NCBI GenBank assembly: GCA_910587925.1
Contig: CAJUOC010000039.1
Span: 1-17,768, forward strand
Source: an uncultured Muribaculaceae bacterium
GTDB lineage: Bacteria > Bacteroidota > Bacteroidia > Bacteroidales > Muribaculaceae
Length of the DNA stretch: 17,768 nt
Direction: 5' to 3'
Shown here: piece by piece, positions 1 to 8,072 of the stretch
Layout of the letters: every line of letters starts with the position of its first letter
Position numbering within the stretch: the first letter of the stretch is position 1
Program-made: the position numbers and the translations under genes
The notes under the pieces: generated by a model
The model's input: only the letters and a program-made list of their open reading frames with translations
Databases searched by the model: none
Told to the model about the DNA's origin: nothing

Positions 1-3
1 GTG

Positions 4-35
4 GCCGCCGCGGCGCAAGAGTGCGTCGCGGCGGC
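4..35. terminator. Strong GC hairpin, probable intrinsic terminator
   Basis: Positions 4-17 and 22-35 pair as a 14-bp stem with one G-T pair, closing on an AGAG loop. A short T-rich tail (TTTAT) follows at 36-40 on the plus strand. It lies 21 bp past the murF-alr stop codon. The tail suits plus-strand transcription arriving from the left of the window; any U-tract for the minus strand would be outside the window. It may act in both directions. The stem is clear but the direction is uncertain. Confidence 0.6.
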
Positions 36-56
36 TTTATGTGTGTGGCGGGGCGT

Positions 57-2393
57 TCACTCGCGGAAGTAGATGCGCTTGACGCGGGGACTTACCGAGG
101 CGAGGATTTCGTATGGGATGGTGCCGAGGGTGTCGGCAAGTGTCTCGACGGGAGCGTGGCTGCCGAAAATCTCCACGCGGTCGCCGGGGGCGGCATCGGC
201 GACGTCGGTGACGTCGATCATGCATTGGTCCATACAGATATTGCCCACGACGGGGCAGCGCACGCCGCGCACGATAAATGACGCGGCGCCGCAGCTGAGA
301 TGGCGGTCGAGGCCGTCGGCGTAGCCGATGGGCAGGGTGGCGATGACCGAGGGACGCGTGAGCACGCCGCGGCAGCCGTAGCCGATGGTGGTGCCGGCAT
401 CCCAGCGCTTGATGGAAAATATGGTGGTGTACAGCGATGCTACCACGCGCAGGGGCGACTCGCCGGGCAGAGGCGATACGCCGTAGAGACCTATGCCGGG
501 GCGCACCAGGTCGTACTGGCTGTCGGGGTAGCGCATGGCGCCGGCGGTATTGAGCACATGGCGGCGTGTGGGGTAGGGCAGGGCGCGCTGCACTTGCTCT
601 GACATGCGGCGGAATGCGTCGAGCTGGCCGGCCGTATAGTCGTCGAGGTCGAGGCAGTCGGCTGTGGCGAGATGGCTGAATATGGTGGCCACGCGCAGCC
701 GTGTCTGCGATGCGAGCAGGTCGATGAGGGCGGGCAGCTCGTCGTCGACAAAGCCCACGCGGTGCATGCCCGTGTCGAGCTTGATGTGTATGGGATAGTC
801 GGCGACGCCGCAGCGCTCGGCGCGAGAGAGCAGCATCTGTAGCTCGGGCAGCGAGAATACCGAGGGCTCGAGGCGGTAGTCGAAGAGTGCCTTGTAATTG
901 GTGGTGATGGGATTGAGCACCATGATGGGCATGTCGATGCCGGCGCGGCGCAGCTCGACGCCCTCGTCGGCCACGGCCACGGCGAGATACGACGCGCCCT
1001 GGGCCTGGAGGGTGCGGGCCACGCCGGGGGCCCCCGTGCCGTATGCCGATGCCTTGACCATGGCTATGATGCCGGTGTCGGGGCGCAGCAGGCTGCGGTA
1101 GTAATTGAAGTTGTGAACGAGCGCGTCGAGGTTGACCTCCAGCACGGTATGGTGGCGCGGGCTCTCGAGCCGGTCGCGGATGTCGGCAAATCCGGCCTCG
1201 GTGTCGCCAAATATGAGGATGGTCTCGCCGCTGAAGAGATCGATGTCGTAGTCGGCGCAGAAGTCGACGGTCGACTCCACGCGGCCGACCGCCGACAGCT
1301 CGGAGGCGTAGGTGGCGGCCTCGGCGCCTGCGGCAATCACGCGGCCGATGCCGAAGCGGGCCATCATGCGGCCGGCGGCGCGGTAGAGGGCGGCGGCATC
1401 GTCGGCCGGGGCGTGGAGCAGGTCGCCCAGCACCACGGTATCGGAGCGGCGGGCCACCGAGCGGCGACGCATGAAGTCGAGGGCCGAGCGCAGCGAGCGC
1501 AGGTCGTGGGTAAAGTTGTCGTAGACCATGAGACAGTCGTTGACGCCCTCGTGCACATCGAGGCGGCTCGATACCGGGGCGGTCGGCGCCACAGCCGGCG
1601 CGCCCAGCATACCGGCGACCGCGGCGGCGAGGCGATTGTCGGTGTCGGCCGGGTCGGAGCCTTCGACGGCCACCAGCCGCTTTGACGGGTACATCGAGTG
1701 GAGCACCCGTCCAGACAGGGGCGACGTCGAGTCGTAGAAAATCACCTCGCAGGAGTCAAACAGCCGGGCTTTCTCGCGGATTTTGGCCTCGATGGAGATG
1801 AAGCCGGCCGAGTGCTCGTCGGTGATGGCTGTGAGCACGCCCACCTGCGGCCGCAGCATACGCGCGTGTGCCTCCATGTCGCCGGGCGAGTCGATACCGA
1901 CCTCGACCACGGCCACCTCGGTATCGGCCGGCATCTCCGAGAGGGTGAGAGGCACGCCGAGGCGCGAATTCCAGCTGCGCGGGCTGCGGTGGGTGCGTCG
2001 CACTCCGAGCAGGCCGCGGTACTGCATCTCCTTGACCACAGTCTTGCCGGCGCTGCCGGTGACGGCCACCAGGGTGCCGCCGAAAGTATCGCGCTCATGC
2101 GCGCCCAGGGCCTCGATGGCACGGGCTACCGACGGCACGCGTATGGCGGCGCAGCCCGGGGGCAGCGGCGCCGGCAAGTCCTCGACCAGAAAGGCGTCGA
2201 CTCCGGCATGTGCCATGGCGGAGATGTAGCGGTGTCCGTCGCTCGAGCCGGTGCGCAGGGCGCAGAATACGGTGCCGGCGGCGCTGTCGAGCGAGCGGCT
2301 GTCGGTGAGCAGGGTGGTGTATGCGTTGGCGGCGGGGGCGCCGATGACGGTGCCCCCGGTGATGGATGCTATTTCGGGGATGGTGAGATTCAT
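57..2393 (-). CDS. murF-alr: Bifunctional MurF (UDP-MurNAc-tripeptide:D-Ala-D-Ala ligase) / alanine racemase
   Basis: A cytoplasmic fusion of 778 residues, about the usual length for the Bacteroidota MurF-Alr protein. The N-terminal half (about 1-410) is a Mur ligase with the ATP loop GSAGKT at 113-118 and the RLGVPLTLSEM segment near 144-154. It would add D-Ala-D-Ala to the UDP-MurNAc-tripeptide. From about 414 on it is a PLP alanine racemase: the PLP lysine is in AMVKASAYGTG (Lys447), the second catalytic base is Tyr672 in IGYG, and GNICMDQ follows. The racemase would supply the D-alanine used by the ligase pathway. The ATG at 2393 overlaps the upstream GSCFA stop as ATGA, which favours it over an ATG 12 codons upstream. 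In the MurF half some usual motifs have drifted: VYDNFTHD where DxYN is typical, and AITDEH where NIGxAH is typical. Assignment is confident; ligase activity is inferred. Confidence 0.93.
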   Translation of the reverse strand: MNLTIPEIASITGGTVIGAPAANAYTTLLTDSRSLDSAAGTVFCALRTGSSDGHRYISAMAHAGVDAFLVEDLPAPLPPGCAAIRVPSVARAIEALGAHERDTFGGTLVAVTGSAGKTVVKEMQYRGLLGVRRTHRSPRSWNSRLGVPLTLSEMPADTEVAVVEVGIDSPGDMEAHARMLRPQVGVLTAITDEHSAGFISIEAKIREKARLFDSCEVIFYDSTSPLSGRVLHSMYPSKRLVAVEGSDPADTDNRLAAAVAGMLGAPAVAPTAPVSSRLDVHEGVNDCLMVYDNFTHDLRSLRSALDFMRRRSVARRSDTVVLGDLLHAPADDAAALYRAAGRMMARFGIGRVIAAGAEAATYASELSAVGRVESTVDFCADYDIDLFSGETILIFGDTEAGFADIRDRLESPRHHTVLEVNLDALVHNFNYYRSLLRPDTGIIAMVKASAYGTGAPGVARTLQAQGASYLAVAVADEGVELRRAGIDMPIMVLNPITTNYKALFDYRLEPSVFSLPELQMLLSRAERCGVADYPIHIKLDTGMHRVGFVDDELPALIDLLASQTRLRVATIFSHLATADCLDLDDYTAGQLDAFRRMSEQVQRALPYPTRRHVLNTAGAMRYPDSQYDLVRPGIGLYGVSPLPGESPLRVVASLYTTIFSIKRWDAGTTIGYGCRGVLTRPSVIATLPIGYADGLDRHLSCGAASFIVRGVRCPVVGNICMDQCMIDVTDVADAAPGDRVEIFGSHAPVETLADTLGTIPYEILASVSPRVKRIYFRE

Positions 2394-3229
2394 GTGGCGA
2401 TGATGGGACGGTGCTGCGAGCGCAGCCATGCGCGGCGCGCGGCGCGTGCGGCCTCGCAGGTGGCCGGGCTGAAGTATGCCTCGGCAAATTTCTCATAAAT
2501 ATACTCGACAGCCATGGCCGAGGGGTGGCGCAGGTCGTCGGCGTAGAAACGGTAGTCGCGCAGGTCGTCGCATACAATCTCGCAGGCGGGGAAGTAGTCG
2601 GCGCCGGTGCGGCGGCAAATGTCGTCGACGGCCACGCGCAGTATGGCCTTGGCCAGTGAGCCGTCGGCCAGGCCGTCGGAGGTGTATCGTACGGGCGATA
2701 TGGTGAATATGAGCCGCTTGCCGCTCAGGGCGGGCACGGCAGCCCATGCGTCGGCTATCTCGGCGGGCGAGAGCATACGGCGCTCAAACTCGGCCGCCGG
2801 CAGCTTGTGGCAGTTGCCCGCCACGGCGCCGCCGTGCTCAAATACATGCGACGTGCCGAATGTGACTATCACCACATCGGCCTCGTCGACAGCGCGAGCT
2901 AGCGGCAGGTAGTCGGCATTGACGGCGTCGGCCACGGCGCCGGGGTCTGCGCCTTGGTAGCGGCAGGCGGCGTCGAGGCAGTGCCAGGTGCCGGCGTGGC
3001 ACACCATGTCGGCCTCGCCGTAGGGCCGGCCGTCGCGGGCGAGCACCCGCAGTATCGAGGCCGGATTGTAGAGCGGGCCGAGCGGATTGTGCACGGCGGC
3101 AAATCCGTCGGTGGCCAGCCGCTCGCCGATATTGTCGGCAAAGCACGAGCCAAGCAGCACGATGCGGTCGTCGCGCCTGATTTCAAATCCGCCGCGCAGG
3201 CGCCCGATTTCAGTCCTAAAACATATCAT
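2390..3229 (-). CDS. GSCFA-domain protein (SGNH-hydrolase-like)
   Basis: A 279-residue protein with the family signature LGSCFADNIG at about 26-35, followed by FGTSHVF (124-130), ISPVRY (177-182) and DDLRHPSAM (231-239). The GSCFA family has no firmly established biochemical role. The arrangement of an early Ser next to Gly and a late Asp-x-x-His-Pro resembles the catalytic blocks of SGNH/GDSL esterases, so an ester- or acyl-directed hydrolase is a plausible inference. No signal peptide is evident. Its start overlaps the OmpA-family stop by 14 bp and its stop overlaps the murF-alr start by 4 bp, so the three are probably translated in a coupled way. The pairing with murF-alr suggests a cell-wall or surface role. 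It seems slightly short, mainly at the C-terminus. Confidence 0.85.
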   Translation of the reverse strand: MICFRTEIGRLRGGFEIRRDDRIVLLGSCFADNIGERLATDGFAAVHNPLGPLYNPASILRVLARDGRPYGEADMVCHAGTWHCLDAACRYQGADPGAVADAVNADYLPLARAVDEADVVIVTFGTSHVFEHGGAVAGNCHKLPAAEFERRMLSPAEIADAWAAVPALSGKRLIFTISPVRYTSDGLADGSLAKAILRVAVDDICRRTGADYFPACEIVCDDLRDYRFYADDLRHPSAMAVEYIYEKFAEAYFSPATCEAARAARRAWLRSQHRPIIAT

Positions 3230-5183
3230 AGTCTATCGAGAGCACCTGAAACTCAGTGCGGCGGTTGATCTGGTCGGCCTCCTCCTGAAGCTCCTCGGGC
3301 AGGGCGAGGATATACTCCTCGGTGAGCACGTCGCCCTCCTTGAAGTCGGGATGCTCGCGGGCGAGCTTCTTGGTGATGGTCTTGGGGCGCGACTCGCCGT
3401 AGCCCTGCGACTGGAGACGGTCGGGGGCGATGCCGTGCTCGATGAGGTAGTCGATGACAGCGCGGGCGCGGCGGCTCGACAGGCCGATATTGTACTCGTC
3501 GGTGCCGTGGCGGTCGGTGTGCGATGCCATCTCGATGGTGACATTGGGATTGTCGCGCAGCACCTGTACCATCTCGTCGAGCGCCTCTTGGCTCTCGGGG
3601 CGCAGAGTGGCGCGGTCGAAGTCGTAGAAGATGTTGTCGATTACCACCGGCTTGTGGATGGAAGCCAGGATGAAGTCGACGCCATACTCGGCGTCTTCCT
3701 CGGCCGTGTCGCTCACAAACTGCTGGCGGGCGTTGAGGTATCCCTTGGCGCCGGCGAGCATCACATAGCTCACGCCGCGGCGCAGCGGGAACGAGAAAGT
3801 GCCGTCGGGCCGCGCCGGCTGCTTCTGATTGCTGCCGTCGTCGCCCACGATGCGGATGATGGCGCCCTCGACGGGCTCCTCGTCTTTGTCGAGCACCCAT
3901 CCCGAAATCATAATCTTGAGGTCGGGCAGCTCAAAGGAGTAGATATTGTCGTATCCACGGGCGTCGCCGCGGTTTGACGAGAAAAATCCCCGCTCGCCCT
4001 CGGCAAATGTGATGCCGAAGTCGTCGGCGGCCGAGTTGACCGGCGTGCCCATGTTGGTGACCGCCCATCCGCCCGACGGCTTTAGCTCGGCGCGGAAGAT
4101 GTCGAGGCCGCCGTATCCGGGGTGGCCGTTGGAGGCGAAGTATATCACAGAGTCGGAGCGCACGTAAGGAAACTGCTCGTCGCCGGGTGTGTTGATCCAC
4201 TCGCCGAGGTTTTCCAGCGAGCCGATGCGCTGCTGTATGTTGACGCGCCACAGGTCGTAGCCGCCCGAGCCGCCGGGCATGTTGGACGAGAAGTAGAGCC
4301 ACTGGCCGTCGGGCGACACCGCCGGGTGTCCCACGGCCGAGAGCGTGTCGCCCGTGATTTCATATTTCTGCGGGGCGCTCCACTTGGCGTCGGAGCGTTG
4401 CGAGGTGTAGATCTCCACGGTGGTATGGGAGTTGGGTTCGCGGCGGGCGCGGCTCAGATACATGGTCGAGCCGTCGGGCGAGAATGTGCACACACCCTCG
4501 TCCATGTCGGTATTCAGCTCGCCATCGACAGGCTCGGGGCGCTGCCAGTTGCCTTTCTCATCCTTGGCGGTAAACCATATGTCGCCCTTTTTGGTGCCGG
4601 TAATCTCGCTGCGGGGGCCGTTGACCTTCTCGCGGGTGGTGGTGAAGTACAGGCGGTCGTATGCGCCGGGGATATACATCGGCGCAAAGTCGGCGCGCGA
4701 CGAGTTGAGCAGGTCGGCCTTGCGCACGACATAGCGGGTCTTGCCGTCTTTGGCCGCGCCGAGGCGGGCGCCGGCCAGCCCGTCGGCCGCGGTCTTGTCG
4801 CCGGGGCGCATGGCCAGGTATGCCTCATACGACCTCACGGCCGGGGCATACTGCCCGGCCGAGTGCTGCATCTGCGCCAGGCGCAGGTATGCGGTGGTGT
4901 CGGTGTCGCCGTAGCCATAGCGTATGGCGTTCTGATAGGCGGCCGCCGCGCGGGTGTACTGGCTCAGCTCGCGGTGGCACTCGGCCATGCTGAAGGCCAC
5001 CCGGCCGCGCAGCTCACGGTCTTCCTTGCGGGTGAGTTTATTGTATACCTTGCGGTATGTCTTCTGGGCGTCGAAGTACTCGCCGCGGGCAAGCTGCTCG
5101 TCGGCCACCGACAGCTTTGCTCCGCCGCACGATGCGAGGGCGAGCAGCGCCGATGCGCATATTATGATGTTTTTGATGCTCAT
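3216..5183 (-). CDS. PorE-like OmpA-family lipoprotein (TPR, beta-propeller, CRD-like, OmpA_C)
   Basis: A 655-residue envelope lipoprotein. The signal peptide ends in a lipobox, LASC, with Cys19 as the lipidated residue. Helical TPR-like repeats span about 25-135. A WD40/PD40-type beta-propeller covers about 165-420, with repeated blades such as FSPDGSTMYLSR, VSPDGQWLYFSS and YVRSDSVIYFAS. A carboxypeptidase-regulatory-like beta domain lies at about 425-510 (ISGWVLDKDEEPVEGA). The C-terminal OmpA-like peptidoglycan-binding domain begins at about 515 (NIFYDFDRATLRPES), with HTDRHGTDEYN and Arg571-Arg572 as likely ligand contacts. This domain order matches PorE of the type IX secretion system, which tethers machinery to peptidoglycan; related OmpA/PD40 proteins of unknown role share it, so the T9SS assignment is inferred. 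It is the first gene of the tight trio with GSCFA and murF-alr. Confidence 0.88.
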   Translation of the reverse strand: MSIKNIIICASALLALASCGGAKLSVADEQLARGEYFDAQKTYRKVYNKLTRKEDRELRGRVAFSMAECHRELSQYTRAAAAYQNAIRYGYGDTDTTAYLRLAQMQHSAGQYAPAVRSYEAYLAMRPGDKTAADGLAGARLGAAKDGKTRYVVRKADLLNSSRADFAPMYIPGAYDRLYFTTTREKVNGPRSEITGTKKGDIWFTAKDEKGNWQRPEPVDGELNTDMDEGVCTFSPDGSTMYLSRARREPNSHTTVEIYTSQRSDAKWSAPQKYEITGDTLSAVGHPAVSPDGQWLYFSSNMPGGSGGYDLWRVNIQQRIGSLENLGEWINTPGDEQFPYVRSDSVIYFASNGHPGYGGLDIFRAELKPSGGWAVTNMGTPVNSAADDFGITFAEGERGFFSSNRGDARGYDNIYSFELPDLKIMISGWVLDKDEEPVEGAIIRIVGDDGSNQKQPARPDGTFSFPLRRGVSYVMLAGAKGYLNARQQFVSDTAEEDAEYGVDFILASIHKPVVIDNIFYDFDRATLRPESQEALDEMVQVLRDNPNVTIEMASHTDRHGTDEYNIGLSSRRARAVIDYLIEHGIAPDRLQSQGYGESRPKTITKKLAREHPDFKEGDVLTEEYILALPEELQEEADQINRRTEFQVLSIDYDMF

Positions 5184-5225
5184 GTCTTTATAACGGAGCG
5201 TAGCCGTGGATTATTATGCCGGGCG

Positions 5226-5648
5226 CTACCGGCGGAAGGTCACCAGGCGGTTGTATATGAAATTGCACACCGTGTATACGGCGTTGCCGAGCAGGGTGGC
5301 GATGCCGTAGCCGGTGAGGGTCATCACGCCCAGGTCGTACTCGGTGGCGCCGAAGGGCGTCGACGTCAGGCCGGCGACGACCGCGAGCTGCACGGCGTAG
5401 CACAGCGCGAAGCCGCATACGAAGCGGGTGGCCTCGGTCGAGCGCCGCCCGCGGGAGCGGAATACCCAGGTGCGGTTCCACAGAAAGGAGTTGACCAGCC
5501 CGGCCGTGTATCCGGCTGCATTGCACACATACAGATTCATCTCCAGCAGACTCTTGCACACATATATCACGCAGAGGGTGACCAGAGTGTTCATACCCCC
5601 GACGATGCAGTACTTTGCAAAGCGCCAGGCCTCGGCACGTTTTTTCAT
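5226..5648 (-). CDS. GtrA-family integral membrane protein
   Basis: A 140-residue protein with four predicted hydrophobic segments, roughly 12-32, 38-57, 76-96 and 106-131. The GtrA signature lies in the loop after the second segment, NSFLWNRTWVF (53-63), and a matching NRLVTFRR closes the protein. Members of this family take part in cell-surface polysaccharide synthesis, in some cases as flippases for undecaprenyl-phosphate-linked sugars; the substrate here cannot be read from the sequence. The start codon overlaps the stop of the upstream TRIC-type gene as ATGA. A 42-bp gap separates it from the downstream OmpA lipoprotein gene, and I see no promoter there. The cytoplasmic start is basic (MKKRAEAWRFAKY), as is usual for the family. 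Confidence 0.85.
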   Translation of the reverse strand: MKKRAEAWRFAKYCIVGGMNTLVTLCVIYVCKSLLEMNLYVCNAAGYTAGLVNSFLWNRTWVFRSRGRRSTEATRFVCGFALCYAVQLAVVAGLTSTPFGATEYDLGVMTLTGYGIATLLGNAVYTVCNFIYNRLVTFRR

Positions 5649-6280
5649 TTTGATTTCGGCAGGATATTAGGGTCGATTTTCAGTATCGGCAGCGACCAGT
5701 CGAAGACCACAGCCGCTATACGCAGGCCTATCACCGTGAGCGCACACATCACCTGCGGTATCCATACCGGCATGGGTATCAGCCCCAGCAACCAGTACAC
5801 CACTCCGCCCGCGAGGCAGGCCGTGGCGTAGATGTCCTTGCGGAAAAAGAGCGGCTCCTCGTTGATAAGGATGTCGCGCGTGACGCCGCCGAAGGAGCCG
5901 GTGACGATACCCATCACCACGGCCACCCACATGGGCCAGCCGGCGGCGAGGGTCTTCTCTACGCCGACCACCACGAATAGCGCCAGGCCGATGGCGTCGA
6001 ATATGAAGATGGTGCGCATGCCTCCGACCAGCGCCCGGCGGAAAAATATCACGGCCAGCAGCGACAAGCCGGTCACGGCCAGATACATAGGCGAGAGCAT
6101 CCAGAATACGGGCAGGTCGAGCAGCACGTCGCGCAACGTACCGCCGCCGATAGCTGTCACCAGGCCCACCACATAGGCGCCAAACCAGTCAAACCGCTTG
6201 CCCGCGGCCAGGCGTATGCCCGAAATGGCAAAGGCGCACGTGCCCAGCACCTCGATGAGAAAAAGGAAGGTCTGCTCCAC
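5645..6280 (-). CDS. TRIC-type cation channel family (UPF0126/YicG-like) membrane protein
   Basis: A 211-residue polytopic membrane protein made of two homologous halves, each with a glycine-rich pore motif: GGGTLRD (45-51) and GGVTRD (131-136). This is the signature of the UPF0126 family, whose bacterial and archaeal members are homologous to trimeric intracellular cation channels. About seven hydrophobic segments are visible. The start is a GTG at 6280, two bases past the nth stop; it places the first residues (EQTFLFLIEVLGTCAFAISG) where family members begin, and no ATG lies nearby in frame. The end overlaps the gtrA-like start by 4 bp. A potassium-like cation channel is inferred from the family; some relatives are annotated as glycine transporters. 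Confidence 0.88.
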   Translation of the reverse strand: MEQTFLFLIEVLGTCAFAISGIRLAAGKRFDWFGAYVVGLVTAIGGGTLRDVLLDLPVFWMLSPMYLAVTGLSLLAVIFFRRALVGGMRTIFIFDAIGLALFVVVGVEKTLAAGWPMWVAVVMGIVTGSFGGVTRDILINEEPLFFRKDIYATACLAGGVVYWLLGLIPMPVWIPQVMCALTVIGLRIAAVVFDWSLPILKIDPNILPKSK

Positions 6281-6282
6281 GG

Positions 6283-6981
6283 CTATTTCTCTGATTTCTT
6301 GGTCGACAGAGCCTTGGCGAGGGCGGCCTTGCGTGCGGCCTCGCGCTCAAAGCGGGGATACGCGCGGCAGAGGTCGCGCAGAAAGCACTCGCCGCAGCGC
6401 GGCGAGCGGGCCGTGCACACATACCGGCCGTGGAGTATGAGCCAGTGGTGGGCGCGGGGTATGAGAGCCTCGTCGATATGGGCGGTGAGGGTCTGCTCGG
6501 TGGCCAGCGGTGTGCGGCTCCCGCGGGTGAGGCCGATGCGCTCGGCCACGCGGAATACGTGGGTGTCGACGGCCATGGCCGGGCGGTCGTATATGACCGA
6601 CAGCACGACGTTGGCCGTCTTACGGCCCACGCCCGGCAGCGACACGAGCGAGTCGAAGTCGTCGGGCACGCGGCCGCCGAAGTCGGCCGTAAGCCGCCGG
6701 GCCATGCCCAGCAGCGAGCGGGTCTTGTTGTTGGGATACGATACGCTGCGTATCAGCGCGAATATCTCATCTTCCGAGGCGGCAGCCATCGAGGCGGCGT
6801 CGGGAAAAGCCTCAAAGAGGGCCGGCGTCACCATATTGATACGCTTGTCGGTGCACTGCGCCGACAGTATCACCGCCACCAGCAGCTCAAAGGGGTCGGA
6901 GTAGTGGAGCTCGGTGCGCGGCGCCGGCATCTCGGCCTCAAAGCGCTCCATCACGCGGGCATACCGCTCGGCGAGTCTCAT
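6283..6981 (-). CDS. nth: Endonuclease III (DNA glycosylase/AP lyase)
   Basis: A 232-residue base-excision-repair enzyme that removes oxidised pyrimidines and cleaves abasic sites. The helix-hairpin-helix is LPGVGRKTANVVL (115-127), with Lys121 as the catalytic nucleophile and Asp139 in AVDTHVFRV as the second catalytic residue. The C-terminal [4Fe-4S] loop is intact, with Cys189, Cys196, Cys199 and Cys205 in the C-x6-C-x2-C-x5-C pattern. The reading frame stays open 48 codons further upstream, but that part overlaps pheS and looks nothing like the family. The ATG at 6981, 13 bp after the pheS stop, gives a normal N-terminus (MRLAERYARVMERFEAE). It is likely co-transcribed with pheS and is followed at 2 bp by the TRIC-type gene. 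The lysine-rich tail after about 215 is unremarkable. Confidence 0.96.
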   Translation of the reverse strand: MRLAERYARVMERFEAEMPAPRTELHYSDPFELLVAVILSAQCTDKRINMVTPALFEAFPDAASMAAASEDEIFALIRSVSYPNNKTRSLLGMARRLTADFGGRVPDDFDSLVSLPGVGRKTANVVLSVIYDRPAMAVDTHVFRVAERIGLTRGSRTPLATEQTLTAHIDEALIPRAHHWLILHGRYVCTARSPRCGECFLRDLCRAYPRFEREAARKAALAKALSTKKSEK

Positions 6982-6994
6982 GCGGCGAGGCGGC

Positions 6995-8011
6995 TCAGTG
7001 GGTACCGGCAAATTCGTCGAGGAAGCGCACATCGTTCTCCGAGAAGAGGCGCAGGTCGTTGACGCGGTACTTGAGGTTGGTGATGCGCTCCACGCCCATG
7101 CCCAGCGCAAAGCCCGAGTATACATCGGGGTCGATGCCGCAGGAGCTCAGCACGGCGGGGTCGACCATGCCGCAGCCCAGTATCTCCACCCAGCCGGTGC
7201 CCTTGCAGAATGAGCATCCTTTGCCGCCGCACAGGTCGCAGCTGATGTCCATCTCGGCCGAAGGCTCGGTAAAGGGGAAGTAGCTCGGGCGCAGGCGTAT
7301 CTTGGTGTCGGAGCCAAACATTTCGGCCGCAAAGTATTGCAGCGTCTGGAGCAGGTCGGCAAATGTCACGCCCTTGTCGACATAAAGCGCCTCGACCTGG
7401 TGGAAGAAGCAGTGGGCGCGGGCCGATACAGCCTCGTTGCGGTACACGCGGCCGGGGCATATGATGCGGATGGGAGGCTCGGTGTGCTCCATAACGCGGC
7501 TCTGCACCGACGAGGTGTGGGTGCGCAGCAGCACATCGGGGTTGCGCGCGATGAAGAATGTATCCTGCATGTCGCGCGCGGGATGGTCGGCGGCAAAGTT
7601 GAGCGCGCCGAATACGTGCCAGTCGTCTTCAATCTCGGGGCCCTCTGCGATGGTGAATCCCAGGCGACGGAAGATGGCGATAATCTCCTCGCGCACCAGC
7701 GACAGCGGGTGGCGCGTACCTGCGGGAGCGGGCGCCGGAGTGCGCGTCAGGTCGATGTCGGCGCCGCTTACCGTGGCGGTGGCCGCGTCGCGCAGGGCGG
7801 TGATGCGCTCGGTGGCAAAGTCTTTCAGGGCGTTGATGGCAGCGCCCACCTCGCGCTTCTGCTCGGCGGGCACATTGCGGAAGTCGGCCATCAGGGCCGG
7901 GATAAGACCTTTCTTGGAGAGGTATTTGATGCGCAGGGCTTCTGCCTCGTCGGCGCTTGCGGCCGTCAGAGCCTCAATCTCTGCACGCAGTGTGGCGATT
8001 TTCTGTAGCAT
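6995..8011 (-). CDS. pheS: Phenylalanine--tRNA ligase alpha subunit
   Basis: The 338-residue catalytic subunit, which works with PheT (not in this window) to charge tRNA-Phe. An N-terminal coiled-coil arm at about 1-80 is followed by the class II core. GPEIEDDWHVFGALNFAADH lies at 124-143. HTSSVQSR (165-172) and the motif 2 region RVYRNEAVSARAHCFFHQVE come next. Motif 3 is GFALGMGVERITNLKY (300-315), where the alanine of FALG belongs to the phenylalanine pocket. A cysteine cluster, CDLCGGKGCSFCKGTGW (258-274), is typical of the longer PheS forms. A TAnnTTTG box lies about 35 bp upstream of the ATG, so transcription probably starts here and runs into nth and the genes beyond. Length is normal. 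Confidence 0.97.
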   Translation of the reverse strand: MLQKIATLRAEIEALTAASADEAEALRIKYLSKKGLIPALMADFRNVPAEQKREVGAAINALKDFATERITALRDAATATVSGADIDLTRTPAPAPAGTRHPLSLVREEIIAIFRRLGFTIAEGPEIEDDWHVFGALNFAADHPARDMQDTFFIARNPDVLLRTHTSSVQSRVMEHTEPPIRIICPGRVYRNEAVSARAHCFFHQVEALYVDKGVTFADLLQTLQYFAAEMFGSDTKIRLRPSYFPFTEPSAEMDISCDLCGGKGCSFCKGTGWVEILGCGMVDPAVLSSCGIDPDVYSGFALGMGVERITNLKYRVNDLRLFSENDVRFLDEFAGTH

Positions 8012-8045
8012 ATGCTTGTACTGGTATCGGTGTACTTGATTGGCG

Positions 8046-8053
8046 CAAAGTTA
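8046..8053 (-). promoter_or_regulatory. Bacteroidota -7 box upstream of pheS
   Basis: The minus strand reads TAACTTTG, a match to TAnnTTTG, ending 35 bp before the pheS ATG. This implies a leader of roughly 30 nt. No good -33 TTTG is present at the usual spacing. It lies between the PepSY-like stop and pheS, which supports a separate transcript for the pheS cluster. Confidence 0.55.
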
Positions 8054-8072
8054 CAAAAAATCTGCATACCAC

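Noticed and set aside
1113..2498. Two plus-strand open frames (190 and 266 codons) opposite murF-alr
   Set aside because: They are antisense shadows of a well-conserved gene, with no domain or start signal.
4122..5831. Long plus-strand open frame of 569 codons opposite the OmpA lipoprotein and gtrA-like genes
   Set aside because: It is a GC-rich antisense shadow. The minus-strand frames hold recognisable domains and a lipobox, while this one has only Gly/Ala/Val-rich sequence.
6982..7125. N-terminal extension of nth by 48 codons
   Set aside because: It overlaps the pheS coding region, is rich in Ser/Thr/Ala/Arg, and is not found in endonuclease III proteins.
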